From: Burkholderiales bacterium Ga0077543
GTDB lineage: Bacteria; Pseudomonadota; Gammaproteobacteria; Burkholderiales; Burkholderiaceae_C
Assembly: GCA_001464055.1 (NCBI GenBank)
Contig: LNET01000037.1
Coordinates: 1 to 64,000, forward strand
Length of the DNA: 64,000 nt
Direction of reading: 5' to 3'
Shown here one piece after another: positions 52,576-61,969 of this stretch. A program made the translations under genes and the position numbers. The notes under the pieces are model-generated. The model worked only from the letters and a program-made list of their open reading frames with translations. It was not told where the DNA came from and searched no databases. Within the stretch, counting starts at the first letter, position 1; every line of letters starts with the position of its first letter.

Positions 52576-55278
52576 CTAGAACACAGCGCGTACCATTGTA
52601 GGCGGGGCTTCTGCGGCTACCAGCGCCAGCCGCACCGCCTGGGCCAGGCTCAGACCCGCGCCTTCGGTCAGCCATGCGTCGGCTCGGGCCGGGTCGGCCT
52701 GCACCTGCACCAGCCGGCGCAGCCGCTGCAGGTCGCGCTGGTCGGCGCGGTTCAGCGCGCCGAAACGGTCGACCCAGAAGCGCGCGGCGAAACCCATCAG
52801 CCGGCCTGCGGCTTCGGCTTGGCGGCAGCGGGCCAGTGCCACTGCCAGGTTCCACAGGCAGTAGGCCAGCGGCAGCAATTCGAGCGCGTCGTCGGCCACG
52901 GTGATGCCTTCGCGGTAGGCGGCTGCGGCTTCGTCCCAGCGGCGCAGCCGCAGCAGCAGTTCGCCATGCTGGTTGCAGGCCGAAGCGAGCTGGCCCCAGT
53001 CCTCGGCAGCACGGGTGTCTGCACGGACCTGGGCGATCTCGGCCAAGGCCTGCTCGCGCGTGGCCGGCAGCGCGCCCAGCGCCAGGGCCAGGTTGTAGCG
53101 GCCGGTGTTCACGCCATGGCGGTCGCCGGCCGCATGCCAGCCGGCGATGGCCTGTCGCTGCAGCGCAGCCGCAGCGGCCGCGTCCAGTGGGCGGCGGATC
53201 GCTCCCTGGATCGACAGCACGCTGGCCTGCAGGGCCAGTGCGCCTTCGGCCCGGGCGATGTCCAGGGCCTCGTCCAGCCCGGCGGCAACCCCGGCGTCGC
53301 GTTGCAGGCGCCAGCGGATGTGGGCCACGCGCGCCAGCACGACGGCACGGGCCAGCCCGCGGGGCGGCAGGTCGGCCAGGGCCGCCGCCGCCAGGGCCTG
53401 TGCGGCGGCGCCGTCGCCGGCGCGCATGGCTGCACGCGCCAGGCAAGCCTGGGCGGCGGCGCGACGCGGGCCCGCCGGCAGGGCCTGCAGGCAAGTCGCC
53501 AGGGCACTGCGTGCTGCAGGGGGCAGCGAGATGTCCGACAGCGCCCGCTGCAGCGCTTCGAACAGCGCCAGGGCGTCGTCGAAAGCCCGGTCGCTGGCGG
53601 CGCTGACGAAAGCCGCAGCGATGTTGCGCAGCTCGCTGCGCACCTCGCGCAGCTGCGGGCTGGCGGGCAGGGCCCGGGCCCACTGGATCATCCATTGACG
53701 CAGGCCAGATCGCAGCCTGGCGCTCTGGCGCTCGTCGGCCTGCAATGCCGCCGTCTCGCGGATCACTTCATCCATCGCGTACCGGCCCTGCCCAGGGTCG
53801 GCACGCAGCATCGAATGCTGGACCACCTCGTCCAGGATCAGCAGGGCGTCGCGGCCGTGCACGGCGCTGCCCGCGGCCAGGCTGAAGCCGCCTTCGAAGA
53901 CGCTGAGCGAGACCATCAGGGCCTGTGCCTGCGGGCTGAGCAGCGACCAGCTCCAGCGCACCACCTTCAGCATCGACGCGTGGCGCGCGTCGTGGCCGCT
54001 GCGCGGGCCGGTGCGCGACAGCAACGCCAGCGCCGGCTCGCCGCGCGCCAGCAGCGCGTCGGCCAGGGCTTGCGGCGCCAGGCTGCGCAGCCGGGTGGCG
54101 GCCAGCTCGATGGCCAGCGGCAAGCCGTCCAGCGCCCGCACCAGCGCCACCATGGCATCGGCGTTGTCGGCCTGCAGCCGCAAACCGGGCTGAACCGCCT
54201 GGGCGCGGTCCAGCAGCAAGGCCAGGGCAGGGTTGCGCGCCAGCGCGGCCAGGCTGGCGCGGGCGGGCGGCAGCGGCAAGGCCGGCAGGCTGATTTCCTG
54301 CTCGCCGTCCAGGCCCAGTACCCGGCGCGAGGTGATCAGCCAGTGCGCATGCGGCAGTTGCGCCACCAGGCTGGCGATCATCGGCGCAGCACTGGCGGCC
54401 AGCTGTTCGCAGTTGTCCAGCACCACCAGCATGCGCCGGCCCGCCAGCGCCTGGCGCAAGGACGCCAGCACGTCGCCACTGCCCCGGGGCGCGCCGGGCA
54501 GGCCGGCTGCGCCCGGCAGCCCGAACGCCAGCAACAGCGCATCGGCCAGGGCTTCGGCGCTGGCGCAGGCCGCCAGCGGCACGAAGTCGATGCGCTGGAA
54601 GGGTTCGGCCGCGTCCTGGAAGGCCTGCGCCGCTTCGATCGCCAGGCGCGTCTTGCCGCTGCCGCCCGGACCCAGCAGCGTCACCAGCCGGTGCGAGCGC
54701 ACGGCCTCGCACAGCTGCGTCAGCGTGGTTTCGGCGCCCAGAAGGCGGGTCAGGTAACGGGGCAGCGGGGCGCGCGGCACCGGGGCGGCCACCTCGGGCC
54801 GCTCGGCCAGGGCCGCCAGCCGCCGGCGCTCGTCCTGGACCCAGTCTTCGTAGTGGCCCGGCAGCAGCTCGCCGGTGTACAGCGTGGCGGCGTCGGGCTG
54901 GCGTGTGCGCACGGCGGCTTCGAAATGCGCGACGTCGCTGTCCAGGGTGCCCGGGGCGATGCGCAGCGTCATGCGGTCGGCGTCGATCACGGTCGCGGCA
55001 TCGGGGTGGCTCAGCAAGGCGCGCAGCACCGACAGCAGCTGCCGCAGCCGGTTGCGCCCGACCTCGATCACAACGCCGGGCCAGAGCAGTTCGACCAGTT
55101 CCTCGCGTGAATGGGCCCGCTGCGGTGGCAGGGCCAGGCGGGCCAGCAGCAGGGCAGCGGCGGGCCCCGGCAGGCGCACAGCGACGCCGGCCGGGTCGCG
55201 CAACTGCACACCGCCCAGCAGGCACAGATGCCAGCAGGCTGTGGGTGTCGGGGCTGGCGCTGTGACTGCCTTGCGCAT
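52576..55278 (-). CDS. AfsR-like transcriptional regulator with NTPase and TPR-like repeats
   Basis: A 900-aa regulator. The N-terminal 95 residues are a winged-helix like that of SARP/AfsR proteins (LLGGVQLRDPAG, HSREELVELLWPG, NRLRQLLSVLRALL). Then an AAA/STAND NTPase with Walker A GPGGSGKTRLA and Walker B RMLVVLDNCEQL, a winged-helix sub-domain, and a long alpha-helical TPR-like C-terminus (about 520-890). Such STAND regulators switch on target genes after sensing a ligand or protein. The start at MRKAVTAP is chosen because it gives a normal SARP beginning. Targets unknown. Confidence 0.85.
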   Translation of the reverse strand: MRKAVTAPAPTPTACWHLCLLGGVQLRDPAGVAVRLPGPAAALLLARLALPPQRAHSREELVELLWPGVVIEVGRNRLRQLLSVLRALLSHPDAATVIDADRMTLRIAPGTLDSDVAHFEAAVRTRQPDAATLYTGELLPGHYEDWVQDERRRLAALAERPEVAAPVPRAPLPRYLTRLLGAETTLTQLCEAVRSHRLVTLLGPGGSGKTRLAIEAAQAFQDAAEPFQRIDFVPLAACASAEALADALLLAFGLPGAAGLPGAPRGSGDVLASLRQALAGRRMLVVLDNCEQLAASAAPMIASLVAQLPHAHWLITSRRVLGLDGEQEISLPALPLPPARASLAALARNPALALLLDRAQAVQPGLRLQADNADAMVALVRALDGLPLAIELAATRLRSLAPQALADALLARGEPALALLSRTGPRSGHDARHASMLKVVRWSWSLLSPQAQALMVSLSVFEGGFSLAAGSAVHGRDALLILDEVVQHSMLRADPGQGRYAMDEVIRETAALQADERQSARLRSGLRQWMIQWARALPASPQLREVRSELRNIAAAFVSAASDRAFDDALALFEALQRALSDISLPPAARSALATCLQALPAGPRRAAAQACLARAAMRAGDGAAAQALAAAALADLPPRGLARAVVLARVAHIRWRLQRDAGVAAGLDEALDIARAEGALALQASVLSIQGAIRRPLDAAAAAALQRQAIAGWHAAGDRHGVNTGRYNLALALGALPATREQALAEIAQVRADTRAAEDWGQLASACNQHGELLLRLRRWDEAAAAYREGITVADDALELLPLAYCLWNLAVALARCRQAEAAGRLMGFAARFWVDRFGALNRADQRDLQRLRRLVQVQADPARADAWLTEGAGLSLAQAVRLALVAAEAPPTMVRAVF

Positions 55279-55481
55279 CGGGCCGAAGTTTAGGAGCCGG
55301 CCCGGCGCTGGCCGGGCCTGGCTGAGCTGATGCCCGGGGCGGACTGCATGAGGCCGGCCCGCCAGGCCGAGATCCAGACCCCCCACAGGCTAGGGGATGC
55401 GGTGGCCTTGTGGGTCATCCGTTGGTGGCGCTTGGTCAGGCTTGCCGATCATTCGCTGGTCTTGACCCACCGGAGCTGCCC

Positions 55482-56225
55482 TTGCAGATCATCCCCAACG
55501 CCATCGCTACCGCCACCGCCTTCGCCCTGGTCGGCGCCGTCTCTTGCGCCTCTGCCGCCGCGATCAGCTGGTCGCCGGGCCCGAGTTTCGGCGGCCCGAA
55601 CGGCCACCAGGGCATCCTGACCAACGGCACGCTGGTCGAGGCCATCGACCTGGGTGCCACCGGCAGTGCCATCGGCACCACCATCACCGTCGACCCGGCC
55701 GGGCTGAACCTGAGGTTCACGCGCGTGGACTCGCCGTTCTTCACCACGCCCTTCGCCGACTCGGGCTTCGGCACGCCGAACAACATCGGCGACGCCGGCT
55801 GGCGAGCCATCATCGACACCGCCGAATACTCGGTCAGCGATGTCACCGCCCCGACCTTCCTCTCGGGCCTGACGGTGGGCAGCACCTACCAGATCCAGTT
55901 CTTCTCCGGCCGGTCCTACCCGGGCCTGGAGGGCCGCCTGCTGCAGTACGGCGACGGGCAGGGCAATTTCTCGCCCACGGTGTCGATGGGTCAGAACGTC
56001 TTCACCAGCATGGTCGGCACCTTCGTGGCCAACGCCAGCACCCAGGCCATCGTTTTCGACGAGAACACCAACCTGCCGACGCTGAATGCCTACGTGCTGC
56101 GCGAGATCCCGGCGATCCCCGAGCCCGGCAGCGGCTTGCTGATGCTGGCCGGGCTGGCCGCGGCCGGCCTGTTTGTCCAGCGTTGCCGCGTGCGGTCGGC
56201 CGAACCGGGCAGGCAGCAGGCCTGA
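55482..56225 (+). CDS. PEP-CTERM anchored exported protein
   Basis: A 247-aa protein with a signal peptide (MQIIPNAIATATAFALVGAV to about SAAA), a beta-rich exported domain, and a C-terminal PEP-CTERM tail: IPEPGSG followed by a hydrophobic helix and a basic end (RCRVR). An exosortase elsewhere would cleave it for extracellular or biofilm use. The start is TTG at 55482, with GGAG 7 bases upstream; the open frame continues upstream without a ribosome-binding site. The exported domain is not a recognised family. Confidence 0.88.
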   Translation: MQIIPNAIATATAFALVGAVSCASAAAISWSPGPSFGGPNGHQGILTNGTLVEAIDLGATGSAIGTTITVDPAGLNLRFTRVDSPFFTTPFADSGFGTPNNIGDAGWRAIIDTAEYSVSDVTAPTFLSGLTVGSTYQIQFFSGRSYPGLEGRLLQYGDGQGNFSPTVSMGQNVFTSMVGTFVANASTQAIVFDENTNLPTLNAYVLREIPAIPEPGSGLLMLAGLAAAGLFVQRCRVRSAEPGRQQA

Positions 56226-56227
56226 GA

Positions 56228-56535
56228 TCAGGCCTGCATGGTGGCCTGCTGCAGCACCACGGCGGCCTCGGCGCTGCCGGCTTGGGCCACCTGCTCGAAG
56301 GCGGCCACGTCGGTCGAGACACGCTGCGGGTGCGGGGACACCCGCCCTTCGGCCACACGCGCGGCGTCGGGGCAGTCCAGCCACTTGCGCAGCCTTGACA
56401 CGGCCGTTTTCAGTGAAGCGTGCGGGGCCTCCGCTTTCAGTGAAGGCCACGGGGCGTTGATCAGCGTCTCGGCATCCAGCCCTTGCGGGTGGGCGGCCAG
56501 CGGCACCAGCAGTTCCAGCGGGCCCGGCTGTCACT
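56228..56535 (-). pseudogene. Broken SARP/BTAD-type regulator domain
   Basis: About 100 codons resemble the winged-helix/BTAD part of AfsR- or MalT-like regulators: PLELLVPLAAHPQGLDAETLI, WPSLKAEAPHASLKTAVSRLRKWL, and VSTDVAAFEQV. There is no proper start, and the frame ends after this domain, so it is a remnant of a larger regulator. It faces the PEP-CTERM gene tail to tail, with two bases between them. Confidence 0.6.
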
Positions 56536-56695
56536 GCATGCTGCGCCGATCAGCGCTGTGCTGGCCCAGGGCGGCCTGCCATGCGCCGAACCGTTCTGTG
56601 GGCATCGTGTGCGGGCTAGACTTTCTAGCGGCGATGGCTGCCCCCGCATCCTGGACCTTCCCTGTCACCGACCGCACTTCCAGTTTGAAAGCCTC

Positions 56696-57040
56696 ATGGA
56701 CAAGATCGTCGTCGTCTTCGCGTTGTCCATCCTGCTCGCGTCGACCGCGCTGGCCCAGTTCACCGGGCCCAGCGTGGCGGGACGAGTGGTCTCGGTCGCC
56801 CAGGCCAAGGACAGCCTGCCCGGCCGCTATGTCACGGTCTCGGGGCACATTGCCGCGCACCTGCGGGGTGACTACTACAGCTTCCGCGATGGCACCGGCG
56901 AAATCCGCGTGGAAATCGAGGACAAGGCCTGGCTCGGCCGGCAGATCGGTCCCGAAACCAAGGTTCGCCTGCTGGCCGAGGTCGACCTCGGACCCACGGG
57001 GCGATACCTGTGGGTGAAGTCCATCGACCTGGTCGATTGA
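56696..57040 (+). CDS. Exported OB-fold (YgiW/YdeI-like) protein
   Basis: A 114-aa protein: signal peptide (MDKIVVVFALSILLASTALAQ) then a bacterial OB-fold (BOF) domain: PGRYVTVSGHIAAHL, YYSFRDGTGEIRVEI, and the closing WVKSIDLV. YgiW/YdeI proteins are periplasmic and linked to stress tolerance and biofilm. No strong ribosome-binding site. The start at 56696 gives the cleanest signal peptide. Confidence 0.87.
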   Translation: MDKIVVVFALSILLASTALAQFTGPSVAGRVVSVAQAKDSLPGRYVTVSGHIAAHLRGDYYSFRDGTGEIRVEIEDKAWLGRQIGPETKVRLLAEVDLGPTGRYLWVKSIDLVD

Positions 57041-57285
57041 ATCCGTCGCGCCTGCACCGCCGGTGCGATGCGCTGGCCGGCTCAACGGCTCCAGCGGCGA
57101 ACCCCGGGCCAGGCTCGAGAACCCGACGCTGCCGTTCGTCTGGCCCGGCGGCGGGTGTGCAGCCGTGCCGGGCTGGCGCGGGTTGGCGAAATCCGGCGCG
57201 GCACGGGGGTGCCGGATGAGGAAGAATCCGCCGCTGGTTCCGGGCGCGTCCGCCGTCCCCTTGCCTGCCAAAGCCGCCCTCACCC

Positions 57286-57894
57286 ATGCTGAACCGTCTG
57301 CGCCGCCTGATGCCCACGCCCGAAAGCCTGGCCGCCAATCGCTGGCTGCGCTGGCTGGGGCCGTCGCTGCTGCATCCGCGGCTGTGGCACATGAGCCGCC
57401 GCGGCATTGCGCTCGGCGTGGCCATTGGCGTGTTCTTCGCATTCATCGTGCCACTGGCGCAGATTCCGTTGTCGGCCGCGGCATCGGTAGCGCTGCGCGC
57501 CAACGTGCCGGCCTCGGTGGCGGCCACCTTCGTCAACACCCCGCTGACCTTCGGGCCGGTGTACTACGCCGCCTGGCGCGTGGGCAGTTGGCTGCTGGGG
57601 GAAGACGCCGAAGGCAGGCCGCCGCCGCCGCTGCCGGGTGACGACCGCCGGCCAGTCCCTGTCGCTGCGGGTGCCGCCGCAGCGCCCGATGCCGCCCCCG
57701 CGGCCGATTCACGTGGCTGGTGGCAGCGCTCGGTCGACGGTGTGGCCAGCGTCGGCAAGCCGGTGCTGCTGGGGGCGGCGGTTTTTGCGGTGGGCTTTGG
57801 CTTGCTGGCCTACGGCCTGGTCAACACGATCTGGCACCTGCGGGTGCGGCTGAAGCGGCGGCGGCGCTTGCGTGAAGGCTTGCGCGGCAGCTAG
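57286..57894 (+). CDS. DUF2062 membrane protein
   Basis: A 202-aa inner-membrane protein of the DUF2062 family: HPRLWHMSRRGIALGVAIGVFFAFIVPLAQIPLSA and the following VNTPLTFGPVYYAAW are signature. Two or three membrane helices and a Pro/Ala-rich loop precede a last helix and a basic tail. Function in the family is unknown. Complete. Confidence 0.85.
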   Translation: MLNRLRRLMPTPESLAANRWLRWLGPSLLHPRLWHMSRRGIALGVAIGVFFAFIVPLAQIPLSAAASVALRANVPASVAATFVNTPLTFGPVYYAAWRVGSWLLGEDAEGRPPPPLPGDDRRPVPVAAGAAAAPDAAPAADSRGWWQRSVDGVASVGKPVLLGAAVFAVGFGLLAYGLVNTIWHLRVRLKRRRRLREGLRGS

Positions 57895-58057
57895 AAGACA
57901 AGGCTGGAAGCGCAGAATCTCGTCACCGAGGCGCTGCCCGCCTGCAGGCTGCTGCCGCGCTGCCTTTCGTTGGCAAGCCCGTGTCTGGGCCTGCCTGCCG
58001 TGCCGCCGGCGCTGCAGAATCGAGCAGCTTCCTCCGCCCGCTCACCCATTGGCATTC

Positions 58058-60739
58058 ATGCGGTCCTGGCCCGAGACCCTGCCTCCCATCGATCCAGCCC
58101 CAGGCACAGCGCCCTTGTTCGAACGCGAGGCAGCGCTGCAATGGCTGCTGGAACGGGCCGGGCGCAGCACCCGGCTGCGCGGCCAGGTCGTGGTGCTGTC
58201 GGGCGAGGCGGGGGTGGGCAAGTCCACCCTGGTCGAAGCGCTGCTGGCCCGGCTGCCTTCGGGCGTGGCCGTGGCCTGGGGGCGCTGCGACGCGCTCTTC
58301 ACGCCACGCCAGCTCGGGCCGCTCTACGACATGGCGCCGGTGCTGGGCAACGCCGTGCAGTCGGCACTGGCCGCTGGCGCGCCCACGGCGGTGTTGTATC
58401 CGCTGGTGCTGCAGGCGCTGAGCCGGCTGCCCGCAGGCAGCCCGCTGGTGTTCGAAGACGTGCATTGGGCCGACCACGCCTCGCTGGACCTGCTGAAGTT
58501 CATCGCCCGCCGCCTGGCTCCGCTGCGTGTGCTGATCGTGCTGACGCACCGCAGCGACGAGGTCGGCCCGGGCCATGCCCTGACACAGCTGCTGGGCGAC
58601 CTGCCGGCGCCGCTCACCGGCCGTCTCGAACTGCTGCCCCTGTCGGCCCAGGCAGTGCATGCCATGGCCCGACAACACGGCCGCGACGGCGGCGATCTGC
58701 ATCGCGTCACGGGCGGCAATCCCTTTTTCGTCTCCGAAGTGCTGGCCCAGCCGGCGCCTGTGGGCGGGGGCCTGCCGGCGTCGGTGCGTGACGCGGTGCT
58801 GGCGCGTGTGGCACGGCTGGACGAAGCGCAGCGGGCACTGCTCGAAGTCGTCAGCGTGGCGCCCGACCCGGTCTCGCCCCTGGTCATCGACAGGCTGGGT
58901 GGCCCGCCAGCCCTGGCCGCGGCCGGCGAACTTCAGGCGCGCGGCCTGCTGGTGCGCGAAGGCACGCACGGCTTGCGCTTTCGCCACGAACTGGCGCGCC
59001 GGGCGCTGCTGGACGGGCTGACGCCCCAGGCCCGGCAGCAGCACCAGCGCCGGCTGCTCGACGTCTACCTGGGACTGGGCGACGCCGTGCCGCCCGACCT
59101 GCTCATGCACCACGCGGCCGAGCTTGGCGACGCAACGACGCTGCTGCTGCATGCCCCGCGCGCTGCCGCCCGTGCCGCGGCGCTGGGCGCGCACAAGGAA
59201 GCGGCTGCGATGCTGGGCGTGGCACTGCGCCACGTGCAGGCGGCCGCACCCGAGCAGGCCGCGCAGCTGTACGAGGACTGGTCCTATGAAGCGGGCCTGT
59301 CCGAGGTCAACGACGCCGTCTTCGACGCACGCCGCCAGGCGGTGGCCCGTTGGCGCGCGCTGGGCCGGCCCGACCGCGTCGGCGAGAACCTGCGCTGGCT
59401 CTGGCGGCTGCACTGGTACCGGGGGGAGAGCGCTGCGGCCGAAGCGGCGGCGGCCGAATCGCTGGCAATGCTCGAAGCCGTGGGCCCTTCGGCCGAACTG
59501 GCACGCGCCTACGCCCTGCGTGCCCACGTGGCCTTGCTCGGCGCGCGTCGCACCGAAGCCGTGGAATCGGGCAGCCGGGCGATCACCATGGCCGCCCGCT
59601 TCGACGACCACGACACCCAGGTCCAGGCCCTGGTGACGGTGGCCACGGCGCAGCTGTTCAGCGCCGACCCGGCTGGACGCCTGCCCATGGACGAGGCGCT
59701 GCGGCTGGCGCTGGCACACGGCTTTCACGAACAGGCCGCGCGGGTCTACACGAACTACTCCGAATACGCCATCGTCACCGGCAACTGGCCCCTGGCCGAG
59801 CGGCTGGTGCTCGAAGGCCTGGCCTTCGATGTCAAGCACGGCCTGGATTCCTGGACCGGCTACCTGAGCGGCCGCCACGCCCAGCTGCGCCTGGAACAGG
59901 GCCGGCTGGAAGAGGCCGAGACCCTGGCTCGCGGTGCACTGGCCGTCGAAGGACGCACCGTGCTGATGCGCCAGCCGGCGCTGGCGGTGCTGGCCCGGCT
60001 GCTTTCACGTCGGGGCGCAGAAGACGCGCTGGCGCAGCTGCAGCAGGTGCTGCAGACCGCGCTGAGCCTGGGTGAGCAGCAGCGCATCACGCCCATGCGC
60101 CTGGCCAGCATCGAGCACCACTATCTGCGTGGCGAGCTGGACGCGGCGCGCAGCCATCTCACGGCCATGCTGGATTTCGGCACCGGCCTGTTGCGACCCT
60201 GGGACGCGGCCGCGCTGCGGCTGTGGGGCCGCCGGCTGGGCGCGGCCGTTCCCGCTGGCGTGGGCACGCAGCCAACCCCGGCGCAGTCACTGGAACTGGC
60301 GGGCGAACACGAATCCGCGGCCCGGCTGCTCGGCGATGCAGGCCTGCCTTTCGAAGCCGCGGTCTGCCTGCTCGCGGGTGCCCGCGCCGGCCGGCCGGTT
60401 CTGGCAACGGCCGCAGCCGAAGGCTTCGAGCGCCTGGGCTGCGAGCCCGGCGCCGCGGCCGCGCGCAAGCTCGCACAGGGGCCGGCGCCGCTGGCGGCAG
60501 GGCGCCGCGGGCCCTATCGCGCGGCACGGCGCCACCCCCTGGGGCTGACCAGCAAGGAAGTGCAGGTGCTGGCGCTGATGGCTGAAGGCGCCAGCAATGC
60601 CGACATCGCGGCGCGCGTGTCGCGTTCGCAGCGCACGGTGGAACACCATGTCTCGGCCGTGCTGGCCAAGCTGAGTGCAGCCAACCGGCTCGAAGCCGTG
60701 CTGCGCGTGCTGGCCGAGCCCTGGATCGCCCAGGGCTGA
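58058..60739 (+). CDS. LuxR-family ATPase regulator (LAL type)
   Basis: An 893-aa regulator: an N-terminal NTPase domain with Walker A SGEAGVGKST and Walker B LVFEDVHWAD, a long helical repeat region (about 330-790), and a C-terminal LuxR helix-turn-helix (LTSKEVQVLALMAEGASNADIA, SQRTVEHHVSAVLAKL). Large ATP-binding LuxR (LAL) regulators such as MalT activate operons in response to a small ligand. Start is the ATG before RSWPETL; the open frame continues upstream but is not needed. Targets unknown. Confidence 0.9.
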   Translation: MRSWPETLPPIDPAPGTAPLFEREAALQWLLERAGRSTRLRGQVVVLSGEAGVGKSTLVEALLARLPSGVAVAWGRCDALFTPRQLGPLYDMAPVLGNAVQSALAAGAPTAVLYPLVLQALSRLPAGSPLVFEDVHWADHASLDLLKFIARRLAPLRVLIVLTHRSDEVGPGHALTQLLGDLPAPLTGRLELLPLSAQAVHAMARQHGRDGGDLHRVTGGNPFFVSEVLAQPAPVGGGLPASVRDAVLARVARLDEAQRALLEVVSVAPDPVSPLVIDRLGGPPALAAAGELQARGLLVREGTHGLRFRHELARRALLDGLTPQARQQHQRRLLDVYLGLGDAVPPDLLMHHAAELGDATTLLLHAPRAAARAAALGAHKEAAAMLGVALRHVQAAAPEQAAQLYEDWSYEAGLSEVNDAVFDARRQAVARWRALGRPDRVGENLRWLWRLHWYRGESAAAEAAAAESLAMLEAVGPSAELARAYALRAHVALLGARRTEAVESGSRAITMAARFDDHDTQVQALVTVATAQLFSADPAGRLPMDEALRLALAHGFHEQAARVYTNYSEYAIVTGNWPLAERLVLEGLAFDVKHGLDSWTGYLSGRHAQLRLEQGRLEEAETLARGALAVEGRTVLMRQPALAVLARLLSRRGAEDALAQLQQVLQTALSLGEQQRITPMRLASIEHHYLRGELDAARSHLTAMLDFGTGLLRPWDAAALRLWGRRLGAAVPAGVGTQPTPAQSLELAGEHESAARLLGDAGLPFEAAVCLLAGARAGRPVLATAAAEGFERLGCEPGAAAARKLAQGPAPLAAGRRGPYRAARRHPLGLTSKEVQVLALMAEGASNADIAARVSRSQRTVEHHVSAVLAKLSAANRLEAVLRVLAEPWIAQG

Positions 60740-60850
60740 GGCCTGGCCCCCAAAAGCGGGGGCATCGGCAAGTGAAAACTGCGTACCCGTACCCATGCGC
60801 CCGGGCGTCCTGGCGGGAACCATCGCGTTCATCACCACCGAGGACGCCCC

Positions 60851-61798
60851 ATGACCCCCATCACCGACATCAGAACCTGTTTCCGCGCCGGCATCGGCCA
60901 AGCCGGCACCGGCCCGGCACGCAGCCCCCGCGCCCCGCGTCTGGCGCTGGTGCTGGGCAGCGGCGGGGTGCGCGCGGTGGCCGCACTGGGGTTGATGCAG
61001 GTGCTGGAAGAAGCCGGCATCCGCCCCGACCTGATCGTGGGCTGCAGTGCCGGCGCCGTGTTCGGGGCGCTGCCGGCCGCGGGTCGCCAGGCCGCCGACA
61101 GCCTGCATCTGGCGCAGACTCTGTGGTCGCGCGAGATCACCAGCCAGCGCCGCCGCCGGGCCTGGGTGGAAATGGCCCTGGGGCCCCTGGTCCGTGGCCA
61201 GGGCGAGCAGTTCGCCAGCCGCTTTGCCCTGCGCGACGACCGCCTCATCATGGAACGCCTGCGCCAGGCCTTCGGCACGCTGCAGCTGCAGGACCTGCCC
61301 ATCCCGCTGCGGGTGAATGCCACCGACGCGGTCAGTGGCCAGCCGGTCCTGCTGTCTCAGGGCTCGCTGTGCGATGCGCTGCGCGCCTCGGTGGCCTTGC
61401 CCTTCCTGTTCGCGCCGCATCGCGTCGACGGCCGGCTGCTGGTCGACGGCAGCGTCTGCGACCCCTTGCCCCTGGGCGCGGCGGCCGACGCCGACTTGGT
61501 GCTGGCACTCGGCTTCGAGGTACCCAGCCCGCGTGCAGTGACCGGCCCCACCCGGCTGGCCACGCGCGTGACGGCAGCCCTGACCAACAACCTGATGCAG
61601 GCCAGGATCGCCAGCCATGCCGGCCCGACCCGCATCACCCTGCTGCCGGCGCTGGAACGTCGCGTCGGCCTCTTCGACACCCAGGCCATGCCCTACCTGG
61701 TGGAAGTGGGGCGGGCCGCTGCACGCGAGGCCTTGCCGCGGCTGGAACGTCTGCTGGCTGCCCCGATCGTCGTGCCGCGGGCGCTTTCCATCGCCTGA
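60851..61798 (+). CDS. Patatin-like phospholipase
   Basis: A 315-aa protein of the patatin family, lipid acyl hydrolases with a Ser-Asp dyad. LALVLGSGGVRAVAALG is the oxyanion-hole loop, GCSAG holds the catalytic serine, and DGSVCDPLP holds the catalytic aspartate. No clear signal peptide, so it is probably cytoplasmic. GAGGACGCCCC precedes the ATG. It is the last plus-strand gene before the convergent kinase. Confidence 0.9.
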   Translation: MTPITDIRTCFRAGIGQAGTGPARSPRAPRLALVLGSGGVRAVAALGLMQVLEEAGIRPDLIVGCSAGAVFGALPAAGRQAADSLHLAQTLWSREITSQRRRRAWVEMALGPLVRGQGEQFASRFALRDDRLIMERLRQAFGTLQLQDLPIPLRVNATDAVSGQPVLLSQGSLCDALRASVALPFLFAPHRVDGRLLVDGSVCDPLPLGAAADADLVLALGFEVPSPRAVTGPTRLATRVTAALTNNLMQARIASHAGPTRITLLPALERRVGLFDTQAMPYLVEVGRAAAREALPRLERLLAAPIVVPRALSIA

Positions 61799-61969
61799 GC
61801 CACCGTCCTGGCCCGCAGGCAGCCAGCCGGTGGGCGACGAGAGGTCGAGAAAGGGCCCGTGTGCCCTGAGCTTGTGCCCCGCAGTCCCTGGCACAAGGCT
61901 TTGTTCCGGGCGGCGCTGGCCGGGTCTTCCCGCCCGACGAAGCAGCGCAGACAGCCGCGACGCCTGGCG

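Noticed and set aside
52258..55110. A 950-residue plus-strand open frame opposite the AfsR-like gene
   Set aside because: No recognisable domain, and it crosses the TPP aptamer and the exported protein gene; the minus-strand frames carry clear motifs.
60746..60763. GCCCCC/GGGGGC hairpin after the LuxR-type gene
   Set aside because: Six-base stem without a following T-run; may slow polymerase but is not a supportable terminator.
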